Source: Methylopila turkensis (GTDB taxonomy: Bacteria; Pseudomonadota; Alphaproteobacteria; Rhizobiales; Methylopilaceae). From it: 64,000 nt of DNA. Made by a program: the position numbers and the translations under genes. The stretch is from assembly GCF_027922325.1 (NCBI RefSeq), contig NZ_BSFL01000001.1, positions 863,610 through 927,609 on the forward strand, read 5' to 3'. Below the pieces are notes generated by a model. It was not told the origin of the DNA. It did no database searches and saw nothing but the letters and a program-made list of their open reading frames with translations. This document shows, piece after piece, positions 52,990 through 61,767 of this stretch; within the stretch, counting starts at the first letter, position 1; each line of letters begins with the position of its first letter.

Positions 52990-53389
52990 TGAGATGATAG
53001 AGCGATAATATCCGACTTTACAGTCCGCTTGCTGAGATATGACTAAATGAACTGTGTTTTGTGTCGATCCAACGCTCCCGCAGCGCTAGTCATCATGCCG
53101 ATATTATGCTCTAGTGTTTGGCTTCTGGTTGCCGATGGGCGCAAGGCGCTCGCAGCGCATCCGCCGCCGTGACGGGCGATGCCGCACACAATCGTCATTG
53201 CAACGCCTTTGCACGCCGGGGAGCCAACCCTCACGACGTCCGCAACGGGTTATCCGCGACCGGTGACGCGCAGCCGAATAGCGCCAACAGCGGACGTTGT
53301 CAGCCTTCCGACGAGCGGACGTCAGCGCAGGATGACCACCGGGTAGCGCTCGTCCCCGAAGGACGATCGTCCATTTTTTGCCCGCACGT
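52990..53389. other. Gene-free interval with a long-spaced inverted repeat
   Basis: The first 130 bases are AT-rich. Arms at 52998-53012 (TAGAGCGATAATATC) and 53100-53113 (GATATTATGCTCTA) are complementary except for one extra base, 87 bases apart. The rest is GC-rich without a defendable gene. The repeat could be the trace of a small mobile element or two copies of a regulator site. Confidence 0.45.
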
Positions 53390-54283
53390 TCACAGATCGG
53401 ATCTCCCGGCGGCGGTGGCGCGAACGGCGTCGGTCAGACGGTCAAGCAATCCGGATGAAAGCCGAGCAACCGTCCAGAAGAGCTTGACCTCGATGCGATG
53501 CGTCGGCGGCAGTTCGATCAGCCGACCGGAGGCTATGTGCTCTTCGGCGAGAGCGATGGGCTGCATCCCCCAGCCAAGCCCGGCCATGGCAAGGTCGAGA
53601 AAGCCATGTGTCGAGGGAACCCAGTGTGTCGGCGCTGCGAGATCGACGCCGAGCCCTTCGGCAGCCCATCGGGCTTGAAGCTGATCGCGCCGGTCGAAGC
53701 GCAGGTGCGGCGCCTTCGCCAGTGTCCCGGCGTTCACGCCGTCGCCGAAGCAGCGGGTCACGAAGGCCGGGTTGGCGCACGCCGCGTAGCTGATGGCGCC
53801 CAGCGGGATCGTTCTGCACCCGGGCACGGGCGTCGGATCGGCTGTCACGGCGGCGAGAACCTCGCCTGACCGAAGCCGATCGGCGGTGTGGCCTTCGTCG
53901 TCGAGCGTAAGGTCGAGCGTCGCGCTCGTGCCGAGCCCGAAATCAGCCACAGCCTGCGGAAACCACGTCGCAAGACTGTCGGCGTTAACGGCGACTTTGA
54001 GAGCGAGCGGTTGGCCCGGTCTCGCGCCTTCTCGCGTGAGGTCGGGCGAAAGGTCCGCCTCCAGCAACCGTACGCGGTCCAAATGGGCGCACAGGCTGCG
54101 TCCGTGATCGGTTGCCAAGCATGGCTGTCCTCGGACGATGAGGATTGCGCCGAGCCGCTCCTCGAGACCACGCACCCGCTGGGAGATCGCAGACGGCGTC
54201 ATCCCGAGCGCCTTGGCGGCGCGCTCGAAACTGCCTTCGCGGATCACCGCGCCGACAGCGTTCAGGGATGCATAATCCAGCAT
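53390..54283 (-). CDS. argP: LysR-family regulator ArgP
   Basis: A 297-residue LysR protein. The helix-turn-helix is GSFERAAKALGMTPSAISQRVRGLEERLG (about 17-45), as in ArgP/IciA, and the effector domain includes VNADSLATWF, the ArgP hallmark. It probably senses lysine or arginine and activates the divergent lysE exporter gene. It is separated by 74 bases from that gene, and its own start codon touches the palindrome at 54283-54305. Confidence 0.92.
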   Translation of the reverse strand: MLDYASLNAVGAVIREGSFERAAKALGMTPSAISQRVRGLEERLGAILIVRGQPCLATDHGRSLCAHLDRVRLLEADLSPDLTREGARPGQPLALKVAVNADSLATWFPQAVADFGLGTSATLDLTLDDEGHTADRLRSGEVLAAVTADPTPVPGCRTIPLGAISYAACANPAFVTRCFGDGVNAGTLAKAPHLRFDRRDQLQARWAAEGLGVDLAAPTHWVPSTHGFLDLAMAGLGWGMQPIALAEEHIASGRLIELPPTHRIEVKLFWTVARLSSGLLDRLTDAVRATAAGRSDL

Positions 54284-54305
54284 GGATGAAGCCTTGCTTC
54301 ATCCA
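54283..54305. promoter_or_regulatory. Perfect LysR-type palindrome between argP and lysE
   Basis: TGGATGAAG (54283-54291) and CTTCATCCA (54297-54305) are perfect 9-base arms around five bases, with the T-N11-A form of LysR boxes inside. The palindrome begins at the argP start codon. It should be the ArgP recognition site that controls lysE and represses argP itself. Confidence 0.75.
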
Positions 54306-54357
54306 CATAAGCAAAACAAGCTTTCCTTATGTCACGAACGGTCTCACCAACGCCGCC

Positions 54358-54978
54358 ATGACAAACGTGTTGGCGCCTTTCCTCACCGGCTTGGCTCTGT
54401 CAGCGGCGCTGATCATGGCGATCGGCGCACAGAACATCTTCGTTCTGCGCCAGGGTCTGCGACGACAACATGTGGGCCCCATCGTCCTGTTCTGCGGATG
54501 CGCGGATGCCGTTCTGATCGTTACGGGGGTCGGAGGCGTGGGCGCCGCTCTGGCCGCCGTCCCAAAGCTTGCGACACTGTTGTCGATCGGTGGCGCGGCG
54601 TTCCTCGGCTGGTATGGCCTCGCCGCGCTTCGCCGAACGGTGACGCCCGGCGTCCTGGCCGTGGCCGCGGATGACGGCATGACGCTCGGGCGGGCGATGG
54701 CGGCCGGCGCCGCTTTCACATTCCTGAACCCACACGTTTATCTCGACACGGTGTTGCTGATGGGAGCGGCCGGATCTGCGCAGCCTGAGGCTACGAGGCC
54801 TATCTTCGTCATAGGCGCGGCGACCGCGAGCTTCGTCTGGTTCGCCGCCCTGGGGTATGGCGCACGGATTCTGGAGCCGTTGTTCCGTCGTCCCGCCGGA
54901 TGGCGCGTGCTGGATGCGACCGTCGCCGTCGTTATGCTGACGCTGGCAGGTTCGCTGATCGCAAACGTCGTTCGATAA
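54358..54978 (+). CDS. LysE/ArgO-family basic amino acid exporter
   Basis: A 206-residue membrane protein with six helices. The N-terminal GLALSAALIMAIGAQNIFVLRQGL and the segment FTFLNPHVYLDTVLLMG are hallmarks of ArgO/LysE exporters that are controlled by ArgP. It should expel lysine, arginine or their toxic analogues. The ATG at 54358 gives the family N-terminus (longer frames from 54145 read through the argP region). Confidence 0.93.
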   Translation: MTNVLAPFLTGLALSAALIMAIGAQNIFVLRQGLRRQHVGPIVLFCGCADAVLIVTGVGGVGAALAAVPKLATLLSIGGAAFLGWYGLAALRRTVTPGVLAVAADDGMTLGRAMAAGAAFTFLNPHVYLDTVLLMGAAGSAQPEATRPIFVIGAATASFVWFAALGYGARILEPLFRRPAGWRVLDATVAVVMLTLAGSLIANVVR

Positions 54979-54993
54979 ACAGGCGCCCAACCT

Positions 54994-55609
54994 ATGCACG
55001 TGCAGGATTTCCTGATCGTTTACACCGCCTATGTCGTTGCTGCGGGAAGCCCGGGCCGAGCAACATGGCGATCATGAACACGGCCATGCGGTATGGCCGA
55101 CGGCCGGCGTTGGTTCTGGCGTCCGGCGTGCTCGCCATATCGACATGCTGGGGGTTGATCGCGGCGAGCGGCGTTTGACACTTCTCGCGACCTACGCCCA
55201 CGCGCTGGTCGTGCTCAAGGTGGGCGGTGGCGTCTATCTCCTATGGCTCGCATGGCGGGCGGCTCGATCCGCGGCCGCCCTGGGCGGCGCCGCGGACGCT
55301 CCTGCCGGTACGTCGCCGGGGACCTAGGGCTTCTACCGCCGGGGTGTGCTGATGCATGTGGGAAACCCGAAGGCGGTCCTCGCCTGGGTCGCGATCATGT
55401 CGCTCGGGTTGAAGCCGGGCGCGGCACCTGAGACCGTCGCGGCTGCCTTCGGCGGCTGCGTCATGCTTGGCGTCCTTATCTTCTCCGGCTATGCGCTGCT
55501 GTGCTCAACGGTGCCGATGATGCGCGGCTATGCGCGGGCTCGGCGCTGGATCGAGGCGGGGCTCGCCGCCGTCTTTGCGGGGGCCGGCGTCCGTCTGCTC
55601 CTGTCCTGA
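54994..55609 (+). pseudogene. Broken second LysE-family exporter gene
   Basis: Three reading-frame pieces together make one LysE/RhtB-like protein. MHVQDFLIVYTAYVVAAGSPG starts at 54994. After a one-base shift near 55051-55058 it continues as GPSNMAIMNTAMRYGRRPAL, and after a second shift near 55172-55180 as TLLATYAHALVVLKVGGGVY. TAG at 55325-55327 interrupts before MHVGNPKAVLAWVAIMSLG. Two shifts and a stop mean a decayed gene and not a single sequencing slip. It follows the intact exporter by 15 bases, on the same strand. Confidence 0.85.
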
Positions 55610-55632
55610 TGATCATGCCCGAGGATAAGCCG

Positions 55633-56529
55633 ATGCCGGCGACGGCTCTGTTTTACGGCCTATCGGCCTTCCCCCTGACCCCCGCCGACGATCAGGGGCG
55701 CGTCGACACCAATACGTTGGCCCGACTGCTCGATCGCTTATGTGAAGCCCGCGTCGATTCGATCGGCCTCCTCGGCTCGACCGGTGTTTACGCCTACCTG
55801 ACGCGCGAGGAGCGACGGCGCGCCGTCGCGGCAGCGGTGGACTGTGTCAGCGGACGGGCGCCGCTCATCGTCGGGGTCGGAGCGCTGCGCACCGATCAGG
55901 CGCAGGCGCTCGCCCGCGACGCGGAGGCCGCGGGGGCCGACGGGCTCCTGATGGCCCCCGTCTCCTACACGCCGCTGACGCAGGACGAGGCCTACGAGCA
56001 CTTCCGAGCCGTCGCCTCCGTCTCGGACCTTCCGCTCTGCATCTACAACAACCCGGGCACGACCCATTTCACCTTCGGGGCCGAGCTTCTGGGACGGCTC
56101 TCCGAGATCGAGTCCATCCGCGCGGTGAAGATGCCCCTGCCGGTGAACGGCGACTTCGCCGGGGAAATCGCACCCCTTCGCGCGCGCACGCGGTTCGCGG
56201 TCGGCTACAGCGGCGACTGGGGCATGGCGGCCTCCATGCTGGCCGGTGCCGACGCGTTCTACAGCGTTCTCGGGGGCATGCTTCCGCAGCCGGCTCTGGC
56301 GTTGGTCCGAGCGGCGCAGGCCGGCGACGCGGAGGAGGCGCGCCGCATCGATGCGACGCTGGCCCCGCTCTGGGACGCTTTCAAGGTCTACGGCAGCTTG
56401 CGCGTCATGTATGCGCTGCTCGGCATTCTCGGGCTCGGAACGGCCGCGCCGCCGCGACCCATCTTACCGCTGGGGTCGGACGTGCAGCGAGGGGTGGCGT
56501 CGGCGGTCGAGCCGCTTCTCGATCGCTGA
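55633..56529 (+). CDS. Dihydrodipicolinate-synthase-family aldolase
   Basis: A 298-residue class I aldolase. The pyruvate-binding GSTGVYAYLT region (48-57), Y138 (YNNPG) and Schiff-base lysine K166 (AVKMPLP) are present. It may be a true DapA, or a relative that acts on N-acetylneuraminate, hydroxyproline products or deoxy-sugar acids; the place next to amino acid exporters does not decide it. The ATG at 55633 follows GAGGA at seven bases. Earlier ATGs at 55609 and 55615 are possible. Confidence 0.88.
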   Translation: MPATALFYGLSAFPLTPADDQGRVDTNTLARLLDRLCEARVDSIGLLGSTGVYAYLTREERRRAVAAAVDCVSGRAPLIVGVGALRTDQAQALARDAEAAGADGLLMAPVSYTPLTQDEAYEHFRAVASVSDLPLCIYNNPGTTHFTFGAELLGRLSEIESIRAVKMPLPVNGDFAGEIAPLRARTRFAVGYSGDWGMAASMLAGADAFYSVLGGMLPQPALALVRAAQAGDAEEARRIDATLAPLWDAFKVYGSLRVMYALLGILGLGTAAPPRPILPLGSDVQRGVASAVEPLLDR

Positions 56530-56727
56530 CCGTCGTTCCGAACGCCCTTGGCCGATCGTGGCCGGCCAGGATGCGCCAGGAGCGGAAGTAACGGCCAGCA
56601 TGACAAGCGGACGTTCGGGTCGCGGGACAATAGGCCCGGGGCGTGGACTCGCGTCGGCGGATCTATGCGCGGGAAGCTGCGACCCCGATCGTGAGCAACG
56701 ATCGTTTCGCCAGCAGGCGTCCGGGGT

Positions 56728-57162
56728 TCAGCGGGCCGGATGGCGCATCATCTCGGCGGCGGCTCGGCGCTCGTCTTCGGCAAAGCCCGCGGTCATCGCC
56801 CGGTACGTCATCTCCGCGACGTCCGGGTTCAGCTGGCGCTCCTCGGCAAGTCTCCGAACCTTGCGGATAATCGCCTCAACGCGCCCCTTGTCCTCCACGG
56901 CGGCCGGGGTTTGCTTGAACCGGGCGGCTTCATGCACATAGGCGCCGCGTTCCGCCATCAGCTCAATGAGAGCGCCGTCGATGCGATCAATGTTCTCTCG
57001 AACCTCTCCGAGAGTTCCGCAGCATTTTCCACCGTCCACCGTTGGCGCTCCCCAGAAGGCGGGAGCTTCGGTGTTTGCGCGCGTGTCCGCCAACGCACAC
57101 TCGCGGCCCGCGAAGGCGAGGCCGCCGGCCACAAGGATCCTGATCGCGCTTTGCATCTTCAT
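56728..57162 (-). CDS. Exported chorismate mutase (AroQ class)
   Basis: A 144-residue precursor with a signal peptide (about 1-25, ending CALA). The helical AroQ domain follows, with R-x2-I-D-R-I-D, an LIELMAERGAYVHEAARFK helix holding the key Arg and Lys, and E-x-x-Y-R-AM-TAGFAEDE at the end. Periplasmic chorismate mutases occur in many proteobacteria with unknown purpose. A C-C-G motif before the domain is unusual. The ATG at 57162 (MKMQS) is chosen for the signal peptide. Confidence 0.85.
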   Translation of the reverse strand: MKMQSAIRILVAGGLAFAGRECALADTRANTEAPAFWGAPTVDGGKCCGTLGEVRENIDRIDGALIELMAERGAYVHEAARFKQTPAAVEDKGRVEAIIRKVRRLAEERQLNPDVAEMTYRAMTAGFAEDERRAAAEMMRHPAR

Positions 57163-57256
57163 CGTCTTTATCACTCCCGGGGGTAGAGCCAACGCTCCGT
57201 CAGGATGAGGGCGGCGTCCTTGGGAGGCGCGCGCATGACATTCTAAAGCCGTCGCC

Positions 57257-58096
57257 TCACATGAAGCCTGTCGAGCGCGAAACGTGCGCCCAATCGGTCA
57301 TCTCCTTTTTCAGCTGGTCGATCTTCCGTTCGACCAGCTCCAGCGCATCTTCGCCGAGATAGAGCCGGACCGGCGGCGCGGCCGCTTCCACCAGCTTGAG
57401 AAGCGCCTGGGCCGCCTTGGCGGGATCTCCCGGCTGGTTCCCACTCTTCGCCTGTCTCGCGGCGCGCAGCGGATCCATGACAGCGTCGTAATCAGCGATG
57501 CTACGCGGGCTGCGCTGCATCGATCGCCCGGCCCAGTCGGTGCGGAACTGCCCGGGCGCGAGGGCCGTCACATGCACGTTGAACGGCGCGACCTCTTTGC
57601 CGAGGGCTTCCGAGATGCCCTCCAGAGCAAACTTGCTGCCGCAGTAGACGCTGATCCCGGGCATGGTGATGAAGCCGCCCATGGAGGTGACGTTGACGAT
57701 CCGGCCGCCGCGCCGGCTGCGCATGCCGGGAAGTACGGCCTTGATCAGCGCGACCGCCCCGAAGACGTTGACGTCGAACTGACGGCGGAGGTCCTCCATC
57801 GTGGACTCCTCCAGAGCGCCTTCGTGACCATAGCCGGCGTTGTTGACCAGCACGTCGACGGGGCCGAGGCGCCGCTCCACCTCGGCGACCGCGGCCGGCA
57901 TGGCGTCAAAATCCGTGATGTCGAGCTGGACGGCGAGCGCGCGGCCCGACGCGAGCGTCTCGAACAAGCGCGCGGCCTCGGGACTGCGGACCGTGCCGGC
58001 GACCTGATGGCCAACGTCCAGCGCAGCCTTGGCAAATGAGCGGCCGAGGCCGGAGCTCACGCCGGTGATCAGAAACGTCTTGCTTCTAGAGGCCAT
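57257..58096 (-). CDS. Short-chain dehydrogenase/reductase
   Basis: A 279-residue classical SDR with TGVSSGLGRSFA at the cofactor site, NNAGYG, catalytic serine in NVTSMGG and Y-x3-K in YCGSKFA. R37 (TVRS) suggests NADPH use. The extended C-terminal helix (ELVERKIDQLKKEMTDWAH) is typical of the retinol-dehydrogenase-like subgroup in bacteria. The substrate is unknown. It stands alone. Confidence 0.92.
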   Translation of the reverse strand: MASRSKTFLITGVSSGLGRSFAKAALDVGHQVAGTVRSPEAARLFETLASGRALAVQLDITDFDAMPAAVAEVERRLGPVDVLVNNAGYGHEGALEESTMEDLRRQFDVNVFGAVALIKAVLPGMRSRRGGRIVNVTSMGGFITMPGISVYCGSKFALEGISEALGKEVAPFNVHVTALAPGQFRTDWAGRSMQRSPRSIADYDAVMDPLRAARQAKSGNQPGDPAKAAQALLKLVEAAAPPVRLYLGEDALELVERKIDQLKKEMTDWAHVSRSTGFM

Positions 58097-58293
58097 TGAG
58101 ATCCTCGAGTGTAGGAAAATGAGGCCGCTTTGTGTTTAGCGGCCGTCTTCTCTCGGGCCGCCCGTTTGACCGGGCGCCGGAACGTCCGCCGAGAGAGGAA
58201 TCCCGCCGCGGTCACGGCGGCGCTTCTCTCGATCAAGAGTGTTGTGGCTAAGCGCTTGAGCGCGCCCGACTCCGCCACGGCATGCGCCGCCGC

Positions 58294-59067
58294 TCAGATC
58301 CCCGCGTACCACTCGTAACCGCGGTCCTCCCAGTAACCGCCGCCGCCGCCCCAGAAGGAGGCGAAGCTGTCGACGACCTCGATGCGCATCAGATATTTCG
58401 CCTGTTTGTAGCCGAGCTGACGCTCGACCCGCAGGCGCAACGGCGCGCCGTGGCCCACGGACAGGTCCTGGCCGTTCATCGCGTAGGCGAGGATCGTCTG
58501 CGGGTGGAAGGCGTCGATCAGATCCACGCTTTCATAGTAGCGGCCGCTTCCGTCGAGCGTCTTCTCCAGCTCGTCGGCGCAATGGAACACGACGTATCGC
58601 GCCGAAGGCTTGATCCCGACCGCAGTGAACAGGGCCCCGAGCGGAACGCCGGTCCACTTGCCGATGGCGCTCCACCCCTCGACGCAATCGTGACGGGTGA
58701 TCTGGGTGCGCGCCGGAAGCGCCTTCAGCTCCGCCAGCGAGAACGCCTGCGGCCGCTCGACAAGGCCGTCGATCCTCAACCGCCAATCCGCGAATTTGCC
58801 TTCGAGGAGCCGCGCATACTCGTCGCTGTCGGGTGCGCTCGTCCCGTTTACGCGGAACGTCGGCGAGATGTCGGCCTCCAAGTACTCTCGAGCTAGCGCA
58901 CCTCGACCCTGAAGCAGTCTCTGGAGCTTCATCGTCAGCGTCTCGGCGGAGCGCAGCACAGCCTGGGTCTGCTCGTTCGGCTCCAGCAGGTCGCAGCCCC
59001 CAAGGGCGACGGCGCCCGCTCCGAGACCGCTTCCGATCAGGAACCGGCGGCGTGTGAGGCGGGTCAT
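58294..59067 (-). CDS. Tat-exported molybdopterin oxidoreductase (sulfite-oxidase fold)
   Basis: A 257-residue precursor. It has a Tat signal (TRRRFLIGSGLGAGAVALGG) followed directly by a lipobox-like cysteine (C25). The molybdopterin domain contains the metal-coordinating C128 in TRHDCVEGWSAIGKWTGVPL, as in the sulfite oxidase/MsrP group, and a late HGAPLRLRVERQLGYKQAKY segment. It should reduce or oxidise a periplasmic substrate, with electrons passing through the cytochrome encoded immediately upstream. The start overlaps that gene's stop codon (ATGA). Confidence 0.88.
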   Translation of the reverse strand: MTRLTRRRFLIGSGLGAGAVALGGCDLLEPNEQTQAVLRSAETLTMKLQRLLQGRGALAREYLEADISPTFRVNGTSAPDSDEYARLLEGKFADWRLRIDGLVERPQAFSLAELKALPARTQITRHDCVEGWSAIGKWTGVPLGALFTAVGIKPSARYVVFHCADELEKTLDGSGRYYESVDLIDAFHPQTILAYAMNGQDLSVGHGAPLRLRVERQLGYKQAKYLMRIEVVDSFASFWGGGGGYWEDRGYEWYAGI

Positions 59068-59918
59068 GCGCGGGGCCCTTCCTGCCGGATGGCGTAGCGG
59101 CCGGTGATCATCGAACGCATGTTGTTCCAAGGCCCGGAGAGGACGACCATGGCGACGTGGACGAACACGAAGCCGACGAGCAGCGACGCTGTGACGAAGT
59201 GGATCGTTCGGGCCGACTGTCGCCCGCCGAAGAGGTCGAGAAGAACGGGAAAGGCCGCGTTCACGCCGGGCGACATGGTGAGGCCGGTCAGCGCCATAAG
59301 CGGAAGCAGGCCTGCGATCACGCCGACATAGGCGAGCTTTTGCAGCGTGTTGTAGCTCCGGGCGTTCTCGCCCGAGGGGAACCGCAGGCGCACGTGGTCG
59401 ACGATCTCCCGCCAGATGTGGCGGGGCGCAAGGTCTCTGCGGCCGGGCGCGAGATCGCGGCGAAGATGGCCGCTCGCGACGCCGTAGCCGAGATAGAGCA
59501 GGCCGTTGATGACGAACGCCCAGGCGAAGAATAGGTGCCAGCGCCGGCCCATGGCGAGATCCTGATGGGACGGGAGCGTGAGCCAGCTCGGAAAAGCTCG
59601 GGACGTCCACTCGCCGTCCGCCTTCGACACGCCGAGCACGCCGGTCGTGGCGACTGAGGCTCCGGCGACGGTGAGAAAGCCGCTCGGAGCTCCTTGATCG
59701 CCGCGCGCGCCGATCTCGATCGCGGCGGGATCGGCGTCCGAACCGTACTGGCCCCAATGCAATCGGGGATAGGCGTTGAAGATCTGAAGCCCGCTCGCCA
59801 GCAGCACGCCGAGGCACAGAACGTTGATCCAGTGCGTGAGCCGCGTCACCGCGGAGTGGCGGCGGACGAGGACGGTCTTCGCCGGATGGGGCTTCGCGCC
59901 CATGGTTTCCTGGGACAT
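59064..59918 (-). CDS. Membrane cytochrome b (b561 type), partner of the molybdoenzyme
   Basis: A 284-residue protein with four or five transmembrane helices. Candidate heme histidines lie in RLTHWINVLCLGVLLASG, GRRWHLFFAWAFVINGLLY, ARTIHFVTASLLVGFVFVHVAMV. It links the quinone pool to the periplasmic oxidoreductase that follows. The region 60-115 is a periplasmic loop longer than in MsrQ. The two overlapping genes form the pair. Confidence 0.88.
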   Translation of the reverse strand: MSQETMGAKPHPAKTVLVRRHSAVTRLTHWINVLCLGVLLASGLQIFNAYPRLHWGQYGSDADPAAIEIGARGDQGAPSGFLTVAGASVATTGVLGVSKADGEWTSRAFPSWLTLPSHQDLAMGRRWHLFFAWAFVINGLLYLGYGVASGHLRRDLAPGRRDLAPRHIWREIVDHVRLRFPSGENARSYNTLQKLAYVGVIAGLLPLMALTGLTMSPGVNAAFPVLLDLFGGRQSARTIHFVTASLLVGFVFVHVAMVVLSGPWNNMRSMITGRYAIRQEGPRA

Positions 59919-60017
59919 GGAGTTCTCCTGAGGGGGGAGCGGCGCGGTCAGGCGCGCCCCCGCGCCCGACCGGCCCGGCGCGGGGGACGGCTCGCCAGGG
60001 CCGGCCGCGTCGCGGAA

Positions 60018-60650
60018 CTACATCGGTGGGACGACGCCGTTGGAGCCCACCACGATCCGCTGCGCGGCGATCGCGCCGGCCGCGCTCTTCTGGGCCTGAA
60101 CGAAGACGACCGCATCGGGCTTCAGGTCGGCCTCGGTCGCAGCCGCCAGAGTGACCACGGGCGTGCCGTCGGGGATGGCGATCGTCTTCGCCTTGCCGTG
60201 ATAGGAGACGGTGACGGATCGGCCGTTCACGTCCTTCACCGCGTCGGCGACCGTGGCGTTCGTCATGGTGCTGTTGGGCTTCAGGTCCCAGCCATAGCTG
60301 CCTTCGGCGGTTCCCTTCAGCGCGGCGGGGAAGATCAGCACCTCGAGCGCGCCGTCGCCCCCGTCCTTCGTGGGCAGCGATGCGATGCCGACGTAGTCGC
60401 CGGGCTTGATGTCGGCCACGCTCGCGCGGGCGACGCTCGACACGCCCCATCCCGGCGCCAGCGCGACGTCGACGACCTCGCCTTCGCGGGTTCGGACCTT
60501 CAGGGCGTCATGATCGAAGCTGACGATGGCGCCGCGCAACCGCACCGACTCGGCCATGCCGGTCTCCGCCGAGGCAGACGACAGGAGGGAGGCCTGCAGG
60601 GACAGGCTGGCGATCGCGGCGAGCGTCACGGGGAGGAGTTTGCGGATCAT
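60018..60650 (-). CDS. Exported beta-rich protein, DUF5666-like
   Basis: A 210-residue precursor with a signal peptide (1-28, ending ASA). The mature protein is a run of short beta strands with two similar units: VRLRGAIVSFDHDALKVRTREGEVVDVAL, and VSYHGKAKTIAIPDGTPVVTL. This pattern suggests the OB-like DUF5666 fold. It is 99 bases upstream of the cytochrome gene on the same strand, so it may be part of that redox unit. The function is unknown. Confidence 0.7.
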   Translation of the reverse strand: MIRKLLPVTLAAIASLSLQASLLSSASAETGMAESVRLRGAIVSFDHDALKVRTREGEVVDVALAPGWGVSSVARASVADIKPGDYVGIASLPTKDGGDGALEVLIFPAALKGTAEGSYGWDLKPNSTMTNATVADAVKDVNGRSVTVSYHGKAKTIAIPDGTPVVTLAAATEADLKPDAVVFVQAQKSAAGAIAAQRIVVGSNGVVPPM

Positions 60651-60779
60651 CTGAATTCCTCGAGTTCTATGCGTTGAGGAGCCGGCTGGCGCCGTCCTGT
60701 GTTCGCGGGTCAGGCCGTGGCGTCCGTGATCCCAGCCCCCGCGCCTCGAACGGGCGAGGGCCGGGAGGGGATCGCGTGA

Positions 60780-61025
60780 TCAGCCGTTGTTGTCGTTCGC
60801 GTCCCAGCGGTCGGCGACGGTCGGCGTGTGCGGAGCGGGATAGAAGCGCTGCTTCGGCGCATGACGGACCCCGGCGGCGTCCGACGAGCGCTCCAGGCCC
60901 GGCGTCGCGGCGGCGCACTGGGACGCGGACAGGGCGTGATCGCCGCCCGGATGGCGCAGGGTCCCGGCGGACGCCGCGCTGGTGGCCAGAGCCAGAGCGC
61001 CCATGGCGTAGATGATGGTCTTCAT
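60780..61025 (-). CDS. Small exported protein of the redox cluster
   Basis: An 81-residue precursor with a clear signal peptide (1-20, ending ASA). GGGAGAACATC lies before the ATG. The mature part of about 60 residues has one cysteine, several histidines (RHPGGDH, RHAPK, APHTP) and an acidic end. The His pattern could bind metal or heme weakly. It precedes the DUF5666-like gene by 129 bases, same strand. I do not recognise a family. Confidence 0.6.
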   Translation of the reverse strand: MKTIIYAMGALALATSAASAGTLRHPGGDHALSASQCAAATPGLERSSDAAGVRHAPKQRFYPAPHTPTVADRWDANDNNG

Positions 61026-61291
61026 GATGTTCTCCCGTTGTTAGGCGTCGTCGGGCGACGACGTCTTGGGGAGAAAGCTAGTTCTGCGCGGCCACAGAAG
61101 ACATTGCACCTCGATATCGCGAACCCATACGTTGGTTTGTGTCGCCTAGTCCTCGTATCAGCGCGTCCGAGGACTTCGAGGTTTCGACGCGCGGCCCGAC
61201 GTCATTTCGCGCAGCCGGCGCGGCTCACCGGCTTCGAGACGGTCCGGAGGCATGTCGCTCCCGAAGCGTGGTGGCCGGACATGCGTGGTCG

Positions 61292-61666
61292 TTACGCCGG
61301 CCGGGCGAGGGCGTCCTCGATGCAGCGGATGATCGTGTCGCCGTCGGAAGGCTTGGCGAGGAAGCAATGCGCGCCGTTCGCCATGACCCGGCGGCGCACC
61401 TCGTCGGTGGGAAACGCCGTCATGAAGATGATCGGGAAGCGGCGCCCCGCGGAGACCAAGGCTTCCTGCAACTTGTCGCCCGTCATGGCCGGCATCTGCA
61501 CGTCAGCGATCATGCAGGAGGGTTCCTGCGCCATATCCGCGCGCAGGAATTCGAGGCCCGACCCGTAGGTGCGCGCAAGGTAGCCGAGCGAGCGCACGAG
61601 GCTCGCCAGCGACATGCGGACGCCCTCGTCGTCGTCGACGATCGCGATAGTCGGCGCCTCGGCCAT
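61292..61666 (-). CDS. Stand-alone receiver-domain response regulator
   Basis: A 124-residue CheY-like receiver. The acidic pocket is DDD (11-13), the phospho-acceptor D55 lies in MIADVQMP, T83 in FMTAF and K105 in FLAKP. There is no output domain, so it acts by protein contact or as a phosphate sink. The ATG at 61666 (MAEAPTIAIVDDD) fits the fold; the open frame begins at 61690. It lies 101 bases beyond the FixJ-type gene in the same direction and may serve the same kinase. Confidence 0.9.
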   Translation of the reverse strand: MAEAPTIAIVDDDEGVRMSLASLVRSLGYLARTYGSGLEFLRADMAQEPSCMIADVQMPAMTGDKLQEALVSAGRRFPIIFMTAFPTDEVRRRVMANGAHCFLAKPSDGDTIIRCIEDALARPA

Positions 61667-61767
61667 GAAAATCCTCTGTGCGTCCCTCACGGACGCAACG
61701 AGCGGTGCTCAGCTCCGGTTCAATCTAAAGCTGCTGGCGCAACCCGAAAATCATACACAGGTTTGCG

